A DNA stretch of 42,520 nt from JBALVO01 sp036961445. GTDB lineage: Bacteria; Pseudomonadota; Gammaproteobacteria; Pseudomonadales; Halieaceae. The notes beneath the pieces are model-generated. The model saw nothing but the letters and a program-made list of their open reading frames with translations. It was not told the origin of the DNA and did not search any database. A program made the translations under genes and the position numbers. The stretch spans positions 1-42,520 of the forward strand of contig JBALVO010000019.1 of NCBI GenBank assembly GCA_036961445.1. The letters are read 5' to 3'. This document shows, piece by piece, positions 7,605-16,234 of this stretch (position 1 is its first letter; every line of letters begins with the position of its first letter).

Positions 7605-8615
7605 ATGCTCGACTCAAATACCGCCATCGCCATAACAGACGCCCCCTGCCCCCTGTCGCCAACAGCGCAGTTAACGGCCGTGGCAAGCCTGTGCAAAGCC
7701 AGTGCAGACCCACTGCGCCTACAGGTGCTGCGCGTATTGCGTAAGGACTCTTTTGGCGTGTCCGAATTGTGTTCAATCTTCGATATTCGGCAGCCCGCGC
7801 TAAGTCATCACCTGAAAGTGCTGGCCAGCGCCGGCCTGGTAACCACTCGCCGGGAAGGCAACTCCATCTTCTACCGGCGCAGCCAACTGGGCCAGCATAC
7901 GGACCTGGAAGGTCTACAAAGCAGTATCCTGGAAACGGTCGACCAGATCGAATTGCCGACCACAATACTGCAGCGACTGGCAGCTCTGCAGCTGCAACGA
8001 GAGGCCAACTCCAGTCACTTCTTCCGGGACAATGCCCACAAATTTCACCAACAACAGGACCTGATCGCCAATTATGAGCAATACGCTGATACTGTCGCCC
8101 AGGTGTTAAAAGACGCTGCCTTGGCGCACCGCAACACGGTGTTGGAGGTAGGGCCCGGGGATGGTTCGTTCCTGTTGCAGTTGGCTCCCGAATTTGAGCG
8201 CGTGATCGCACTCGACAACGCGCCGGGTATGCTGGAACAGGCTCGCAGCAAAGCAGCCGCCAGCGGGGCAAGCAATATCGATTTCATTCTCGGCGATACA
8301 CGCAGCGCAAGCTTGCAGGGTTTGCAGGCAGATTGCGTGGTCATCAATATGGTGTTGCATCACACACCCTCCCCCGGGCAGATATTGCAGGACGTAGCAT
8401 CCTGCCTGGCTGCAAATGGCATGGTGCTGGTCACCGACCTGTGCAGTCACGACCAGGCCTGGGCCAGGGAAAACTGTGGTGACCTTTGGCTTGGCTTCGA
8501 CCCCCAGGAACTTACCCGGTGGGCGACGGATGCCGGTTTAGCAGATATATCCAGTGTCTATCTGGCGCAACGCAACGGATTTCAACTACAGGTGCGGCTT
8601 TTTGGCCGCGCGTGA
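7605..8615 (+). CDS. ArsR-family regulator fused to SAM-dependent methyltransferase (SahR-like)
   Basis: 336 residues with two domains. Residues about 20-95 form an ArsR winged helix, with the recognition region RQPALSHHLKVLASAGLV at 62-79 and wing TTRREGNSIFYRR. Residues about 150-335 form a class I methyltransferase with SAM motif LEVGPGDGSF (180-189), acidic ALDNAPGM (202-209) and NMVLHHT. A protein of this layout sits next to metK in Pseudomonas, and ArsR-family SahR regulators respond to S-adenosylhomocysteine in other proteobacteria. Here it heads an operon with metK, ahcY and metF, so a methyl cycle sensor role is likely. Whether the methyltransferase domain is catalytic or only binds ligand is unknown. 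The ribosome site is weak. Confidence 0.85.
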   Translation: MLDSNTAIAITDAPCPLSPTAQLTAVASLCKASADPLRLQVLRVLRKDSFGVSELCSIFDIRQPALSHHLKVLASAGLVTTRREGNSIFYRRSQLGQHTDLEGLQSSILETVDQIELPTTILQRLAALQLQREANSSHFFRDNAHKFHQQQDLIANYEQYADTVAQVLKDAALAHRNTVLEVGPGDGSFLLQLAPEFERVIALDNAPGMLEQARSKAAASGASNIDFILGDTRSASLQGLQADCVVINMVLHHTPSPGQILQDVASCLAANGMVLVTDLCSHDQAWARENCGDLWLGFDPQELTRWATDAGLADISSVYLAQRNGFQLQVRLFGRA

Positions 8616-8637
8616 TTTTTAAGTTAAGGAAGAAACT

Positions 8638-9792
8638 ATGAGTGAATATGCAGTTTTCACCTCCGAGTCAGTCTCTGAGGGACACCCCGACAAAATGGCA
8701 GACCAGATCTCTGATGCCATTCTGGACGCCATCATTAAAGATGATGCGGATGCTCGCGTCGCGGTCGAAACAATGGTCAAAACCGGCATGGTTGTGATTG
8801 CCGGTGAAGTCACTACCTCTACCTATGTGGACCTGGAAGATGTGGTGCGTAAAGTTATCCTGGACATCGGCTACGACAGCTCCGATGTAGGCTTTGATGG
8901 CGCCTCCTGCGCCGTGCTTAATGCCATCGGCAAGCAGTCTCCTGATATCGCCATGGGCGTAGACGAGGATACAGAACATGAACAGGGCGCTGGTGACCAG
9001 GGTTTGATGTTCGGTTACGCCACCAACGAAACTGACGTGCTGATGCCCGCTCCGATCTACTACGCCCACCGCCTGGTAGAGCGTCAGGCCGAACTGCGCA
9101 AACACGGCACACTGCCCTGGTTGCGCCCGGACGCCAAGAGCCAGGTTACGCTGCGTTACGAAAACAACAAACCGGTAGCCATTGATGCCGTAGTACTGTC
9201 TACGCAGCATGACGAAGACATCAGCCAGACAGACATCCACGATGCGGTGATGGACCTGGTGATAAAGGAAGTGTTGCCCGAACAATGGCTGCACGCAGGC
9301 ACCAAGTTTCACATCAACCCCACTGGGCAGTTCATCATTGGCGGCCCGGTTGGCGATTGCGGTCTGACCGGACGCAAAATTATTGTCGACACCTACGGCG
9401 GCATGGCCCGCCATGGTGGCGGTGCATTCTCTGGCAAAGACCCGTCAAAAGTAGACCGCTCGGCTGCGTACGCTGGCCGTTACGTCGCGAAGAATATCGT
9501 CGCTGCGGGTCTTGCTGAGCGCTGTGAAATACAGGTCTCCTACGCCATCGGCGTGGCCGAGCCAACGTCTATCGCGGTAAACAGCTTTGGCACAGGCAAG
9601 CTGGCAGACGAGCGCATTGCGGAGCTGGTGCACGAGCACTTTGACCTGCGACCCAAAGGGCTGATCCAGATGCTGGACCTGAAGCGCCCCATCTACCTGA
9701 AAACCGCCGCCTACGGGCACTTTGGTCGCGAGGACGCAGACTTTACCTGGGAGCGCACTGACAAAGCGGAAGCTTTAAAAGCAGCCCTGTAA
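8638..9792 (+). CDS. metK: S-adenosylmethionine synthetase
   Basis: Makes S-adenosylmethionine from methionine and ATP in the cytosol. The 384 residues carry every family signature: EGHPDKMADQISDA near the N terminus (His16, ATP/phosphate site), GAGDQGLMFGYA at 117-128 and the glycine-rich GGGAFSGKD at 260-268, followed by KVDRSAAY. TAAGGAAGAAACT precedes the ATG, so the start is well supported. It begins 22 nt after the regulator gene and precedes ahcY by 58 nt. The operon thus joins SAM synthesis and S-adenosylhomocysteine recycling under one probable promoter. Confidence 0.98.
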   Translation: MSEYAVFTSESVSEGHPDKMADQISDAILDAIIKDDADARVAVETMVKTGMVVIAGEVTTSTYVDLEDVVRKVILDIGYDSSDVGFDGASCAVLNAIGKQSPDIAMGVDEDTEHEQGAGDQGLMFGYATNETDVLMPAPIYYAHRLVERQAELRKHGTLPWLRPDAKSQVTLRYENNKPVAIDAVVLSTQHDEDISQTDIHDAVMDLVIKEVLPEQWLHAGTKFHINPTGQFIIGGPVGDCGLTGRKIIVDTYGGMARHGGGAFSGKDPSKVDRSAAYAGRYVAKNIVAAGLAERCEIQVSYAIGVAEPTSIAVNSFGTGKLADERIAELVHEHFDLRPKGLIQMLDLKRPIYLKTAAYGHFGREDADFTWERTDKAEALKAAL

Positions 9793-9850
9793 GCAACGAC
9801 ACGAATTTAATACTTGAACAGGGCCGGACAGGTCCGCAGAGGAAACTACA

Positions 9851-11242
9851 ATGAGCACAGCAGAAAAACTGGCAACAACACAGGACTACAAAGTCGCCGA
9901 TATCTCCCTGGCACAATGGGGTCGTCGTGAACTGGACATCGCCGAAGGTGAAATGCCAGCGCTGATGGCAATGCGCGCCAAATACAGTGCTAGCAAGCCG
10001 CTGGCCGGCGCCAAAATTCTTGGCTGTATCCACATGACCATCCAGACGGGCGTGTTGATAGAGACGTTGATCACCCTGGGCGCTGAAGTCCGCTGGTCTT
10101 CATGCAACATCTTCTCCACCCAGGACCATGCAGCTGCTGCCATCGCCGCCGCCGGCGTACCCGTTTTCGCCTGGAAAGGTGAGACCGAGGAAGAATACGA
10201 CTGGTGCCTGGAGCAGACCATATTGCACAATGGCCAGCCCTGGGATGCAAACATGATACTGGACGATGGCGGTGACCTTACTGCCATGTTGCATGAGCAA
10301 TACCCTGCCATGCTGGAAAACATTCACGGCATCACTGAAGAAACCACTACCGGCGTGCACCGCCTGGAAGAAATGCTGAAGGCCGGTACGTTGAAAGTCC
10401 CTGCCATCAACGTCAATGACTCAGTGACCAAGTCCAAGAACGACAACAAGTACGGCTGCCGTCACAGCCTGAATGATGCAATAAAGCGCGGCACAGATCA
10501 TCTGCTGGCCGGCAAGAAGGCGCTGGTCATCGGTTACGGTGATGTGGGCAAGGGCTCCGCACAATCACTGAACCAGGAAGGCATGATAGTGCGCATTGCT
10601 GAAATCGACCCCATCTGTGCCATGCAGGCCTGCATGGACGGTTTTGAAGTTGTGTCACCGTACATAGATGGTGTTAACGATGGCACGCCAGCCAGCATTA
10701 ACACCACGCTGCTGGGCAATACCGACCTGGTGGTAACCACTACCGGCAACTTTAACGTGTGCAACGCCAATATGCTCAAAGCGCTCAAATGCGGCGCCGT
10801 CGTCAGCAACATCGGCCACTTCGACAACGAAATCGATACCGCCTTTATGCGCAGCAATTGGGAATGGGAAGAAATCAAGCCACAGGTACACAAGGTGTAC
10901 CGTGACCAGACTGCCAACGATCACCTGATCCTGTTATCCGAGGGCCGCCTGGTGAACCTTGGCAACGCTACCGGCCACCCGTCGCGTATCATGGACGGCT
11001 CATTCGCCAACCAGGTACTGGCGCAGATCTATTTGTATGAGCGCCAGTTCGCCAATCTTGAAGCAGAAATGAAGCCAGCGGCACTGGCAGTAGAAGTACT
11101 GCCCAAGAAACTGGACGAAGAAGTAGCGGCGCACATGGTCTCAGGTTTTGGAGCGGTGCTGACCCGGCTCACCCCGGAACAGGCGGATTACATCAACGTT
11201 AATGTTGATGGCCCCTACAAATCAGACACCTACAAGTACTAG
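9851..11242 (+). CDS. ahcY: Adenosylhomocysteinase
   Basis: Hydrolyses S-adenosylhomocysteine to homocysteine and adenosine, removing the product inhibitor of methyltransferases. 463 residues. Substrate-domain segments include CIHMTIQTGVLIETL and WSSCNIFSTQDHAAAAIA. NVNDSVTKSKNDNKYGCRHSL holds active-site Lys, Asp, Asn and Cys residues. The NAD-binding motif GYGDVGKG is at 228-235, and the C terminus ends in the family-typical KSDTYKY. AGAGGA precedes the ATG by about 9 nt. In Pseudomonas this gene has a SAH riboswitch and lies elsewhere with metF. Here it follows metK directly, and the 58-nt gap shows no convincing riboswitch, which fits control from the operon promoter. Confidence 0.98.
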   Translation: MSTAEKLATTQDYKVADISLAQWGRRELDIAEGEMPALMAMRAKYSASKPLAGAKILGCIHMTIQTGVLIETLITLGAEVRWSSCNIFSTQDHAAAAIAAAGVPVFAWKGETEEEYDWCLEQTILHNGQPWDANMILDDGGDLTAMLHEQYPAMLENIHGITEETTTGVHRLEEMLKAGTLKVPAINVNDSVTKSKNDNKYGCRHSLNDAIKRGTDHLLAGKKALVIGYGDVGKGSAQSLNQEGMIVRIAEIDPICAMQACMDGFEVVSPYIDGVNDGTPASINTTLLGNTDLVVTTTGNFNVCNANMLKALKCGAVVSNIGHFDNEIDTAFMRSNWEWEEIKPQVHKVYRDQTANDHLILLSEGRLVNLGNATGHPSRIMDGSFANQVLAQIYLYERQFANLEAEMKPAALAVEVLPKKLDEEVAAHMVSGFGAVLTRLTPEQADYINVNVDGPYKSDTYKY

Positions 11243-11255
11243 GGAGCGCTGAGTC

Positions 11256-12095
11256 ATGCCTGCGCCTAAACCAAGGATCAGTTTTGAGTATTTTCCAGCC
11301 AAAACGGAACAAGGCAAGGACAAGTTGCTCAATGTAACGACGCCTGCCCTGAATGAGCTGAACCCGGCGTTTTTCTCCGTCACCTATGGCGCAGGCGGCA
11401 GCACTCGCGACACCACGTTGGGGGTGGTGTCGTCCATTCGCGAAGCGGGTATTGATGTCGCCCCGCACCTGAGCTTCGGCGGCGATAACGAAGATACTAT
11501 CGGCGCTCTGCTGGAAACGTATCGGGAACGCGGTATCAACCGCATCGTTGCCCTGCGTGGTGATATGCCCTCAGGCATGGGGGCGGCCATGCAAATGGTC
11601 TACGCTAACGAATTAGTAGCTTTTATCCGGGAAAAAACCGGCGACTACTTCAATATAGAGGTCGCTGCCTACCCGGAAATTCACCCTGAGTCGGAAAACT
11701 ACGACAGCGATATCGCGTTTCTCAAGAAGAAGTTTGATGCCGGTGCGAACGCTGCTATCACCCAGTATTTTTTTAATGTGGAATCGTATTTCTACTTTCT
11801 GGATCAGTGCGGCGCCAATGGTATTAAGCAGCCTGTCTACGCAGGTATTATGCCGATTATTAACTTCGATAATCTTGTGCGCTTTTCCCGCAACTGTGGC
11901 GCGGAGATCCCGCGCTGGATTTGTCAGCGCATGGAAAGCTATAAGGATGATCCCGAAAGCATCCACAAGTTCGGGGTCGAAGTTGTATCCCAGCTATGCC
12001 AGACTCTACTGGACAATGGCGCGCCCGGCATTCATTTCTATACCATGAACCAGGTGGAGCCCACACGGGAGATTTGTACTAACCTGGGACTATAG
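11256..12095 (+). CDS. metF: Methylenetetrahydrofolate reductase
   Basis: FAD enzyme that reduces 5,10-methylene-tetrahydrofolate to 5-methyl-tetrahydrofolate, the methyl donor for methionine synthesis. 279 residues, somewhat shorter than the 296 of E. coli. ISFEYFPAKTEQG (N-terminal strand with the catalytic Glu), VTYGAGGSTRDTT, APHLSFGGDNEDT, ALRGDMP (flavin site), AAYPEIHPES, ITQYFFN and PGIHFYTMNQ near the end are family hallmarks. AGGGAG lies 9 nt upstream and the gap from ahcY is 13 nt, so it belongs to the same transcript. It supplies methyl groups that turn the homocysteine from AhcY back into methionine. Confidence 0.97.
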   Translation: MPAPKPRISFEYFPAKTEQGKDKLLNVTTPALNELNPAFFSVTYGAGGSTRDTTLGVVSSIREAGIDVAPHLSFGGDNEDTIGALLETYRERGINRIVALRGDMPSGMGAAMQMVYANELVAFIREKTGDYFNIEVAAYPEIHPESENYDSDIAFLKKKFDAGANAAITQYFFNVESYFYFLDQCGANGIKQPVYAGIMPIINFDNLVRFSRNCGAEIPRWICQRMESYKDDPESIHKFGVEVVSQLCQTLLDNGAPGIHFYTMNQVEPTREICTNLGL

Positions 12096-12112
12096 CGTCC
12101 ACTGGAACTACC

Positions 12113-12850
12113 ATGCGCATTCCCCGTATTTTTACCGCACAGGAATTACGCGAAAATACCCGTATGCAACTGGAATCCGGGGCCAGCGCGCATATCGCCC
12201 GGGCGCTGCGTATGCGCCAGGGCGATAAACTTATTCTGTTCAATGGCAACGGCGGTGAATACCCGGCCGCAATTGCCGCTATCGACAAGAAAAGCGTCGC
12301 GGTGATAACCGCCACACACCGTGATCAGGAACGGGAATCGGAGTTGCAAATCCATTTGGGAATCGCCATTTCGCGAGGCGAGCGCATGGACTGGATCGTA
12401 CAAAAAGCGACAGAACTGGGTGTAACCGCGCTGACACCACTGTTGACAGAGCGCACCGAGGTCAAACTGTCGGCTGACCGCGCCAGCAAAAAAATCCAGC
12501 ACTGGCAACAAATTGCCATCAGCGCCTGTGAACAGTGCGGGCGCAATTACCTGCCGAGCGTGCAGCCCCTGCAACATGTGGCCAGCTGGCTTAGCCACAC
12601 TGAGGCGCAACGCAAATTTGTTTTACACCACAAGGCAGAAGGCATTGGGCCAGCCAGCGACAAACCCGCCAGCGTCGCCTTATTGGTCGGTCCGGAAGGC
12701 GGCCTGAGTAGCGGGGAAATTGAGGCGGCAGAAAACGCCGGATATCACTCCTTACGGCTGGGCCCGCGGGTATTGCGCACCGAAACAGCGCCCCTGGCCG
12801 CGATTGCCATTTTGCAAGCTCACTGGGGCGATATGGGTCTCGCGCAATAA
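12113..12850 (+). CDS. rsmE: 16S rRNA (uracil-1498-N3)-methyltransferase
   Basis: SPOUT-class methyltransferase acting on U1498 of 16S rRNA in the 30S subunit. 245 residues, the usual family length. It has an N-terminal PUA-like part (MRIPRIFTAQEL, RMRQGDKLILFNGNGGEY). The trefoil-knot part carries KATELGVTALTPLLTERTEVK, SACEQCGRNYLP, LLVGPEGGLSSGEI and LGPRVLRTETAPLAAI, the SAM-binding knot. It starts 17 nt after metF and is probably transcribed with the methyl cycle genes. It uses SAM, but the linkage may simply be operon neighbourhood. Confidence 0.96.
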   Translation: MRIPRIFTAQELRENTRMQLESGASAHIARALRMRQGDKLILFNGNGGEYPAAIAAIDKKSVAVITATHRDQERESELQIHLGIAISRGERMDWIVQKATELGVTALTPLLTERTEVKLSADRASKKIQHWQQIAISACEQCGRNYLPSVQPLQHVASWLSHTEAQRKFVLHHKAEGIGPASDKPASVALLVGPEGGLSSGEIEAAENAGYHSLRLGPRVLRTETAPLAAIAILQAHWGDMGLAQ

Positions 12851-12886
12851 AGAGCCGCCTGTGCGCGTGTCCAACAAACCACCATC

Positions 12887-14140
12887 CTACACTTGAGATT
12901 TTTGCCACTGGGCATGCGTCCATTCCAGGAAATGTCCGACCGCATTTACCGTATGATCAGTGCGTACCGAGTGAAATATCTCGAACGCATGCTGCGCGCC
13001 GGGTAACTCAGCATAAGCCACCGGCTGCTCTGACACAGCCTGCAGCGCCGAGACAAATGCGCGCGCTTCTTCCACCCAAACCAATGAATCGTGGGTACCT
13101 TGAACCACAAACATCGGTGGCGCCTGCGCTGACACATGACTGAGGGGGGAGCCGCTGTCCCACAGCTCCGGGTTTGCTTTTTGGGTGCACTGCATAACCC
13201 GGTCAGCAATCATTCCCTCCATGGACATTTCGGGACGAATGCCATTGCGATCCAGGAAATCGTATACACCGTAGAACGGAACCGCCGCTTGCAGTGTGGT
13301 ATCAGCCTCTTCAAAACCGGGTTGCCACTCCGACCGGTTGGGCGTAAGAGCCGCCAATGCGCTCAAATGGCCACCGGCGGAACCACCAGTGATGGCAATA
13401 AAATCGGGGTTGCCACCATAGTCAGCAATATTCTCCCTGATCCAGGCGATTGCCTTCTTAACATCGATAATGTGTGCGGGAAAAGCCGCTCGCGGACTTA
13501 GACGATAATTGATCGCCACACACAACCAGCCACGCTCAGCCAGGTGATACATCAAAGGTTTGGCCTGCTGTTCCTTCTCGCCAATCATCCAGGCACCGCC
13601 ATGCACTTGCAATAGCACCGGAAAGCCGCCTTCACGGGGTTCATGTGGATGATAGATATCCAGCAAATTGCGCTTACCCGCATCGGAATAGGCGATATGT
13701 GTGTGCTGGCGCACGCCCTCTCGCTTGAAATTGAACGGCTTGAGCCAGTGACTGCTGTGAATGTCGTCACACAGGGTATGTTGGCGCTGGCTGGGAATAT
13801 CCGCACGATAGTCATCACCCAGCGCTCGGCGCAATGCCGGGCGAAGATACCGTGGTGTATCCATTGATTGGCAATGCAGATACACCAGGCCCAGCCACGA
13901 CAGGGCAAATATGCCCAGGCCTGTCTGCGCCAGGGGGTCTGCCAAGGCACCACTCAGGGCAAGCAGCGCTGTGAGCACCAATTGCCATAGCAGGTGTATC
14001 AAAGCCAATTCGCCGCATAACCAGGCACTGAAGAAATAGCCCGGCACAAACCAATACAGCCTGCGCGCCTGCACAATTGCGGTGATCGTACAATAGGCAC
14101 CCAATAGCGCCAAAAAGAAATAGATACCAACCAGACTCAC
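12887..14140 (-). CDS. Membrane-anchored alpha/beta hydrolase (esterase, BD-FAE/lipase type)
   Basis: About 417 residues. The N-terminal 90 or so are very hydrophobic, with three or four membrane helices (IYFFLALLGAYCTITAI, VPGYFFSAWLCGELALIHLL, LVLTALLALSGAL, IFALSWLGLVYL). A soluble esterase domain follows: oxyanion motif VHGGAW (179-184), nucleophile GGSAGGH with Ser254, acid GTHDS with Asp351 and His384 in AQHAF. This resembles acylaminoacyl-peptidase/feruloyl-esterase-like hydrolases. The frame stays open to 14377, but that start would overlap gshB. GGAGG lies 5 nt before the GTG at 14140; ATG at 14152 or 14155 is possible but lacks a site. Substrate unknown; it lies convergent with rsmE and divergent from gshB. 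Confidence 0.8.
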   Translation of the reverse strand: MSLVGIYFFLALLGAYCTITAIVQARRLYWFVPGYFFSAWLCGELALIHLLWQLVLTALLALSGALADPLAQTGLGIFALSWLGLVYLHCQSMDTPRYLRPALRRALGDDYRADIPSQRQHTLCDDIHSSHWLKPFNFKREGVRQHTHIAYSDAGKRNLLDIYHPHEPREGGFPVLLQVHGGAWMIGEKEQQAKPLMYHLAERGWLCVAINYRLSPRAAFPAHIIDVKKAIAWIRENIADYGGNPDFIAITGGSAGGHLSALAALTPNRSEWQPGFEEADTTLQAAVPFYGVYDFLDRNGIRPEMSMEGMIADRVMQCTQKANPELWDSGSPLSHVSAQAPPMFVVQGTHDSLVWVEEARAFVSALQAVSEQPVAYAELPGAQHAFEIFHSVRTDHTVNAVGHFLEWTHAQWQKSQV

Positions 14141-14330
14141 TGCAGCCTCCATCATAGAGCAATCATCAAGGGCGCCTATTCTATGCCAATTCAATGTGCC
14201 AATGGCAGTTCCTGTAAAAAGGCCCTGGCGCTGCCTATGTCCCAGGGTCAGGGTGCGCGGACCTGCGGACTTGCGCCCGGAATCACCTTTGCGTAAGTTA
14301 GCAGGCCCGCAGGTAGCAAGAGACAAGGCA

Positions 14331-15287
14331 ATGACAATCAAACTGGGCGTGGTGATGGACCCCATCGCCGATATCAATTACAAAAAAGATACCACGCTGG
14401 CCATGCTATGGGCGGCCCAGGCCCGTGATTGGCAGCTCTATTATATGGAGCAGAAAGATCTGTATCTGGAACAGGGAGTGGGTCGTGCACGCATGGCACA
14501 AATGACTGTATTTCAGGACCCCGACAAATGGTACGACCTGGACGAGGCACACGACAGCGATCTGTCGGACCTGGATGTCATCCTGATGCGCAAGGATCCC
14601 CCTTTCGATAACGAGTACATCTACAGCACCTATATCCTGGAGGATGCGGAGCGCAAGGGCAGCCTCATCGTCAACCGCTGCCAGAGCCTGCGCGACTGCA
14701 ATGAAAAAGTATTCGCCACGCTGTTCCCACAGTGTTGCCCCCCGGTGCTGGTGAGCGCTGATATGGCACGTCTTAAGGCATTCCATAAAGAACACGGCGA
14801 CGCCATTTTCAAACCCCTGGACGGCATGGGCGGAGACGCGATTTTTCGCGTGAAGCCGGATGACCCCAACGTCAGCGTTATTCTTGAAATGCTTACGCAA
14901 CACAACCGACAGACCATCATGGCACAGCGCTTTATCCCCGAGATCAGCGAGGGAGACAAGCGAATATTAATGATCAATGGCGAGGCCGTGCCCTATTGCC
15001 TGGCCCGCGTGCCTCTTGTGGGTGAGACCCGCGGCAACCTCGCTGCCGGCGGCACCGGGCGCCCACAACCCCTAACAGATCGGGACCGCTGGATCGCCGA
15101 CCAGATCGGCCCTACCTTGCGCGATAAGGGGCTGCTGTTCGCCGGGATAGATATTATTGGTGACTACCTGACGGAGATCAATGTCACCAGTCCTACCTGC
15201 ATCAGGGAAATTGATGCCGGTTACGATCTGGACATTGGCGGTCAACTAATGGATTGTATTGCCAGGGAAATCAACAACAGGCGCTAA
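14331..15287 (+). CDS. gshB: Glutathione synthetase
   Basis: ATP-grasp ligase joining gamma-glutamylcysteine and glycine to make glutathione. 318 residues from ATG 14331, matching the E. coli enzyme in length. Motifs: KLGVVMDPI at the start, LMRKDPPFDNEYIY, PTILEDAERKG-like segment YILEDAERKG, IFKPLDGMGGDAIFRV (ATP-binding loop), RFIPEISEGDKRI, ARVPLVGETRGNLAAGG and DIIGDYLTEINVTSPT (metal and ATP ligands). An upstream in-frame start at 14196 would add 45 arginine/proline-rich residues absent from the family and is rejected. The TonB-like gene follows after 9 nt, the same neighbour as in Pseudomonas. Confidence 0.96.
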   Translation: MTIKLGVVMDPIADINYKKDTTLAMLWAAQARDWQLYYMEQKDLYLEQGVGRARMAQMTVFQDPDKWYDLDEAHDSDLSDLDVILMRKDPPFDNEYIYSTYILEDAERKGSLIVNRCQSLRDCNEKVFATLFPQCCPPVLVSADMARLKAFHKEHGDAIFKPLDGMGGDAIFRVKPDDPNVSVILEMLTQHNRQTIMAQRFIPEISEGDKRILMINGEAVPYCLARVPLVGETRGNLAAGGTGRPQPLTDRDRWIADQIGPTLRDKGLLFAGIDIIGDYLTEINVTSPTCIREIDAGYDLDIGGQLMDCIAREINNRR

Positions 15288-15296
15288 TCAGGTCCG

Positions 15297-16163
15297 ATGT
15301 ACTATCTGGAAGCGGGGGGCGACAACCAGTATCGTTTGCGCAATGCCATTTTGTTGGCCATGGCGATGCACGCTGCGCTGATCCTGGGTATTTCCTTCGA
15401 TGCTGCCAACTCCAGAAACTATACGCCCCAAATTGAGGTTACTCTCGCCAGCAGACCCAGTGAGCAAGCACCAGAGGATGCCACGCACGTGGCACAAAGC
15501 AACCAGAGCGGCAGTGGCGAGCAGGCTGAAGTAGAGCAAGTCACCAGCCGCAATAATAATCCGCCCACCGCTGCCCAATCCGCGCAACAATCACTGGCAA
15601 TGCAGGCCGACAGCCGCTCCGCACTAAGCGCCGAAATAGTCACTACCACCGCCGCCGCCCGACGGGCAGCAAACCGCAATCAGGTAGAGCGCGAACAACA
15701 GCAGGCGCTGCTGCAGGGGATCAGTCCGGAAGTCGACCGCTTGAATCAAGAGCTGGCTAGCCTGGAAGCAGAGTTGGACGAACAAACCCGCACCTACGCC
15801 AATATGCCCAGAGTGCGCCGCCTCACCTCAGTCTCCGCCAAGCAGGCGGTGGATGCGGCGTACCTGCTGGACTGGCGTCGCCGCCTGGAAGCCGTGGGCA
15901 ATAAATACTATCCGGAAGCTTCCGTACGCTACGGTATTTTTGGCGACGTGCGCCTTCTGGTGATAATCAGGCAAGATGGCAGCCTGGAAGATATCGAGCT
16001 GCTGTCTTCTTCCGGGTATGCTGTGCTGGACGAGGCCTCCATCAAGATTGTGCGCATGGCTGCACCGTTTTCTCCGTTTCCCCCGGAACTGAAAGCCACC
16101 ACGGACAAGCTGGAAATTATCCGCACGTGGCAATATCGAGAAAACCGGCTAAGCTCAGACTAG
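15297..16163 (+). CDS. TonB-like energy transducer
   Basis: 288 residues with one membrane anchor near 18-36 (AILLAMAMHAALILGISF). A long polar periplasmic region rich in Gln, Ser and Ala follows, then a charged helical stretch at about 130-165 (EVDRLNQELASLEAELDEQ), and a C-terminal TonB fold at about 190-285 (YYPEASVRYGIFGDVRLLVII, IELLSSSGYAVLDEASIKIV, FSPFPPEL). TonB proteins carry proton-motive energy to outer-membrane receptors such as the one at the left edge. The proline-rich spacer of classical TonB is absent; the helix may replace it. It corresponds by position to the gshB-linked tonB3 of Pseudomonas aeruginosa, which has been linked to twitching motility, notable given pilT/pilU nearby. 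Confidence 0.87.
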   Translation: MYYLEAGGDNQYRLRNAILLAMAMHAALILGISFDAANSRNYTPQIEVTLASRPSEQAPEDATHVAQSNQSGSGEQAEVEQVTSRNNNPPTAAQSAQQSLAMQADSRSALSAEIVTTTAAARRAANRNQVEREQQQALLQGISPEVDRLNQELASLEAELDEQTRTYANMPRVRRLTSVSAKQAVDAAYLLDWRRRLEAVGNKYYPEASVRYGIFGDVRLLVIIRQDGSLEDIELLSSSGYAVLDEASIKIVRMAAPFSPFPPELKATTDKLEIIRTWQYRENRLSSD

Positions 16164-16234
16164 CGTTGCCAAACATCAGATATGACCGCGCAGCCAGCTA
16201 TTATCGGCTGCAACAACGAGACTGAGCAAAACCA

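Noticed and set aside
9793..9850. Possible SAH riboswitch before ahcY (small GGAC-AG-GTCC hairpin)
   Set aside because: The gap is only 58 nt and I do not see the conserved SAH riboswitch core; the hairpin is four pairs with a two-base loop. A covariance-model search would settle it.
14196..14330. N-terminal extension of gshB
   Set aside because: Arg/Pro-rich residues with no match to glutathione synthetase; ATG 14331 gives the normal length.
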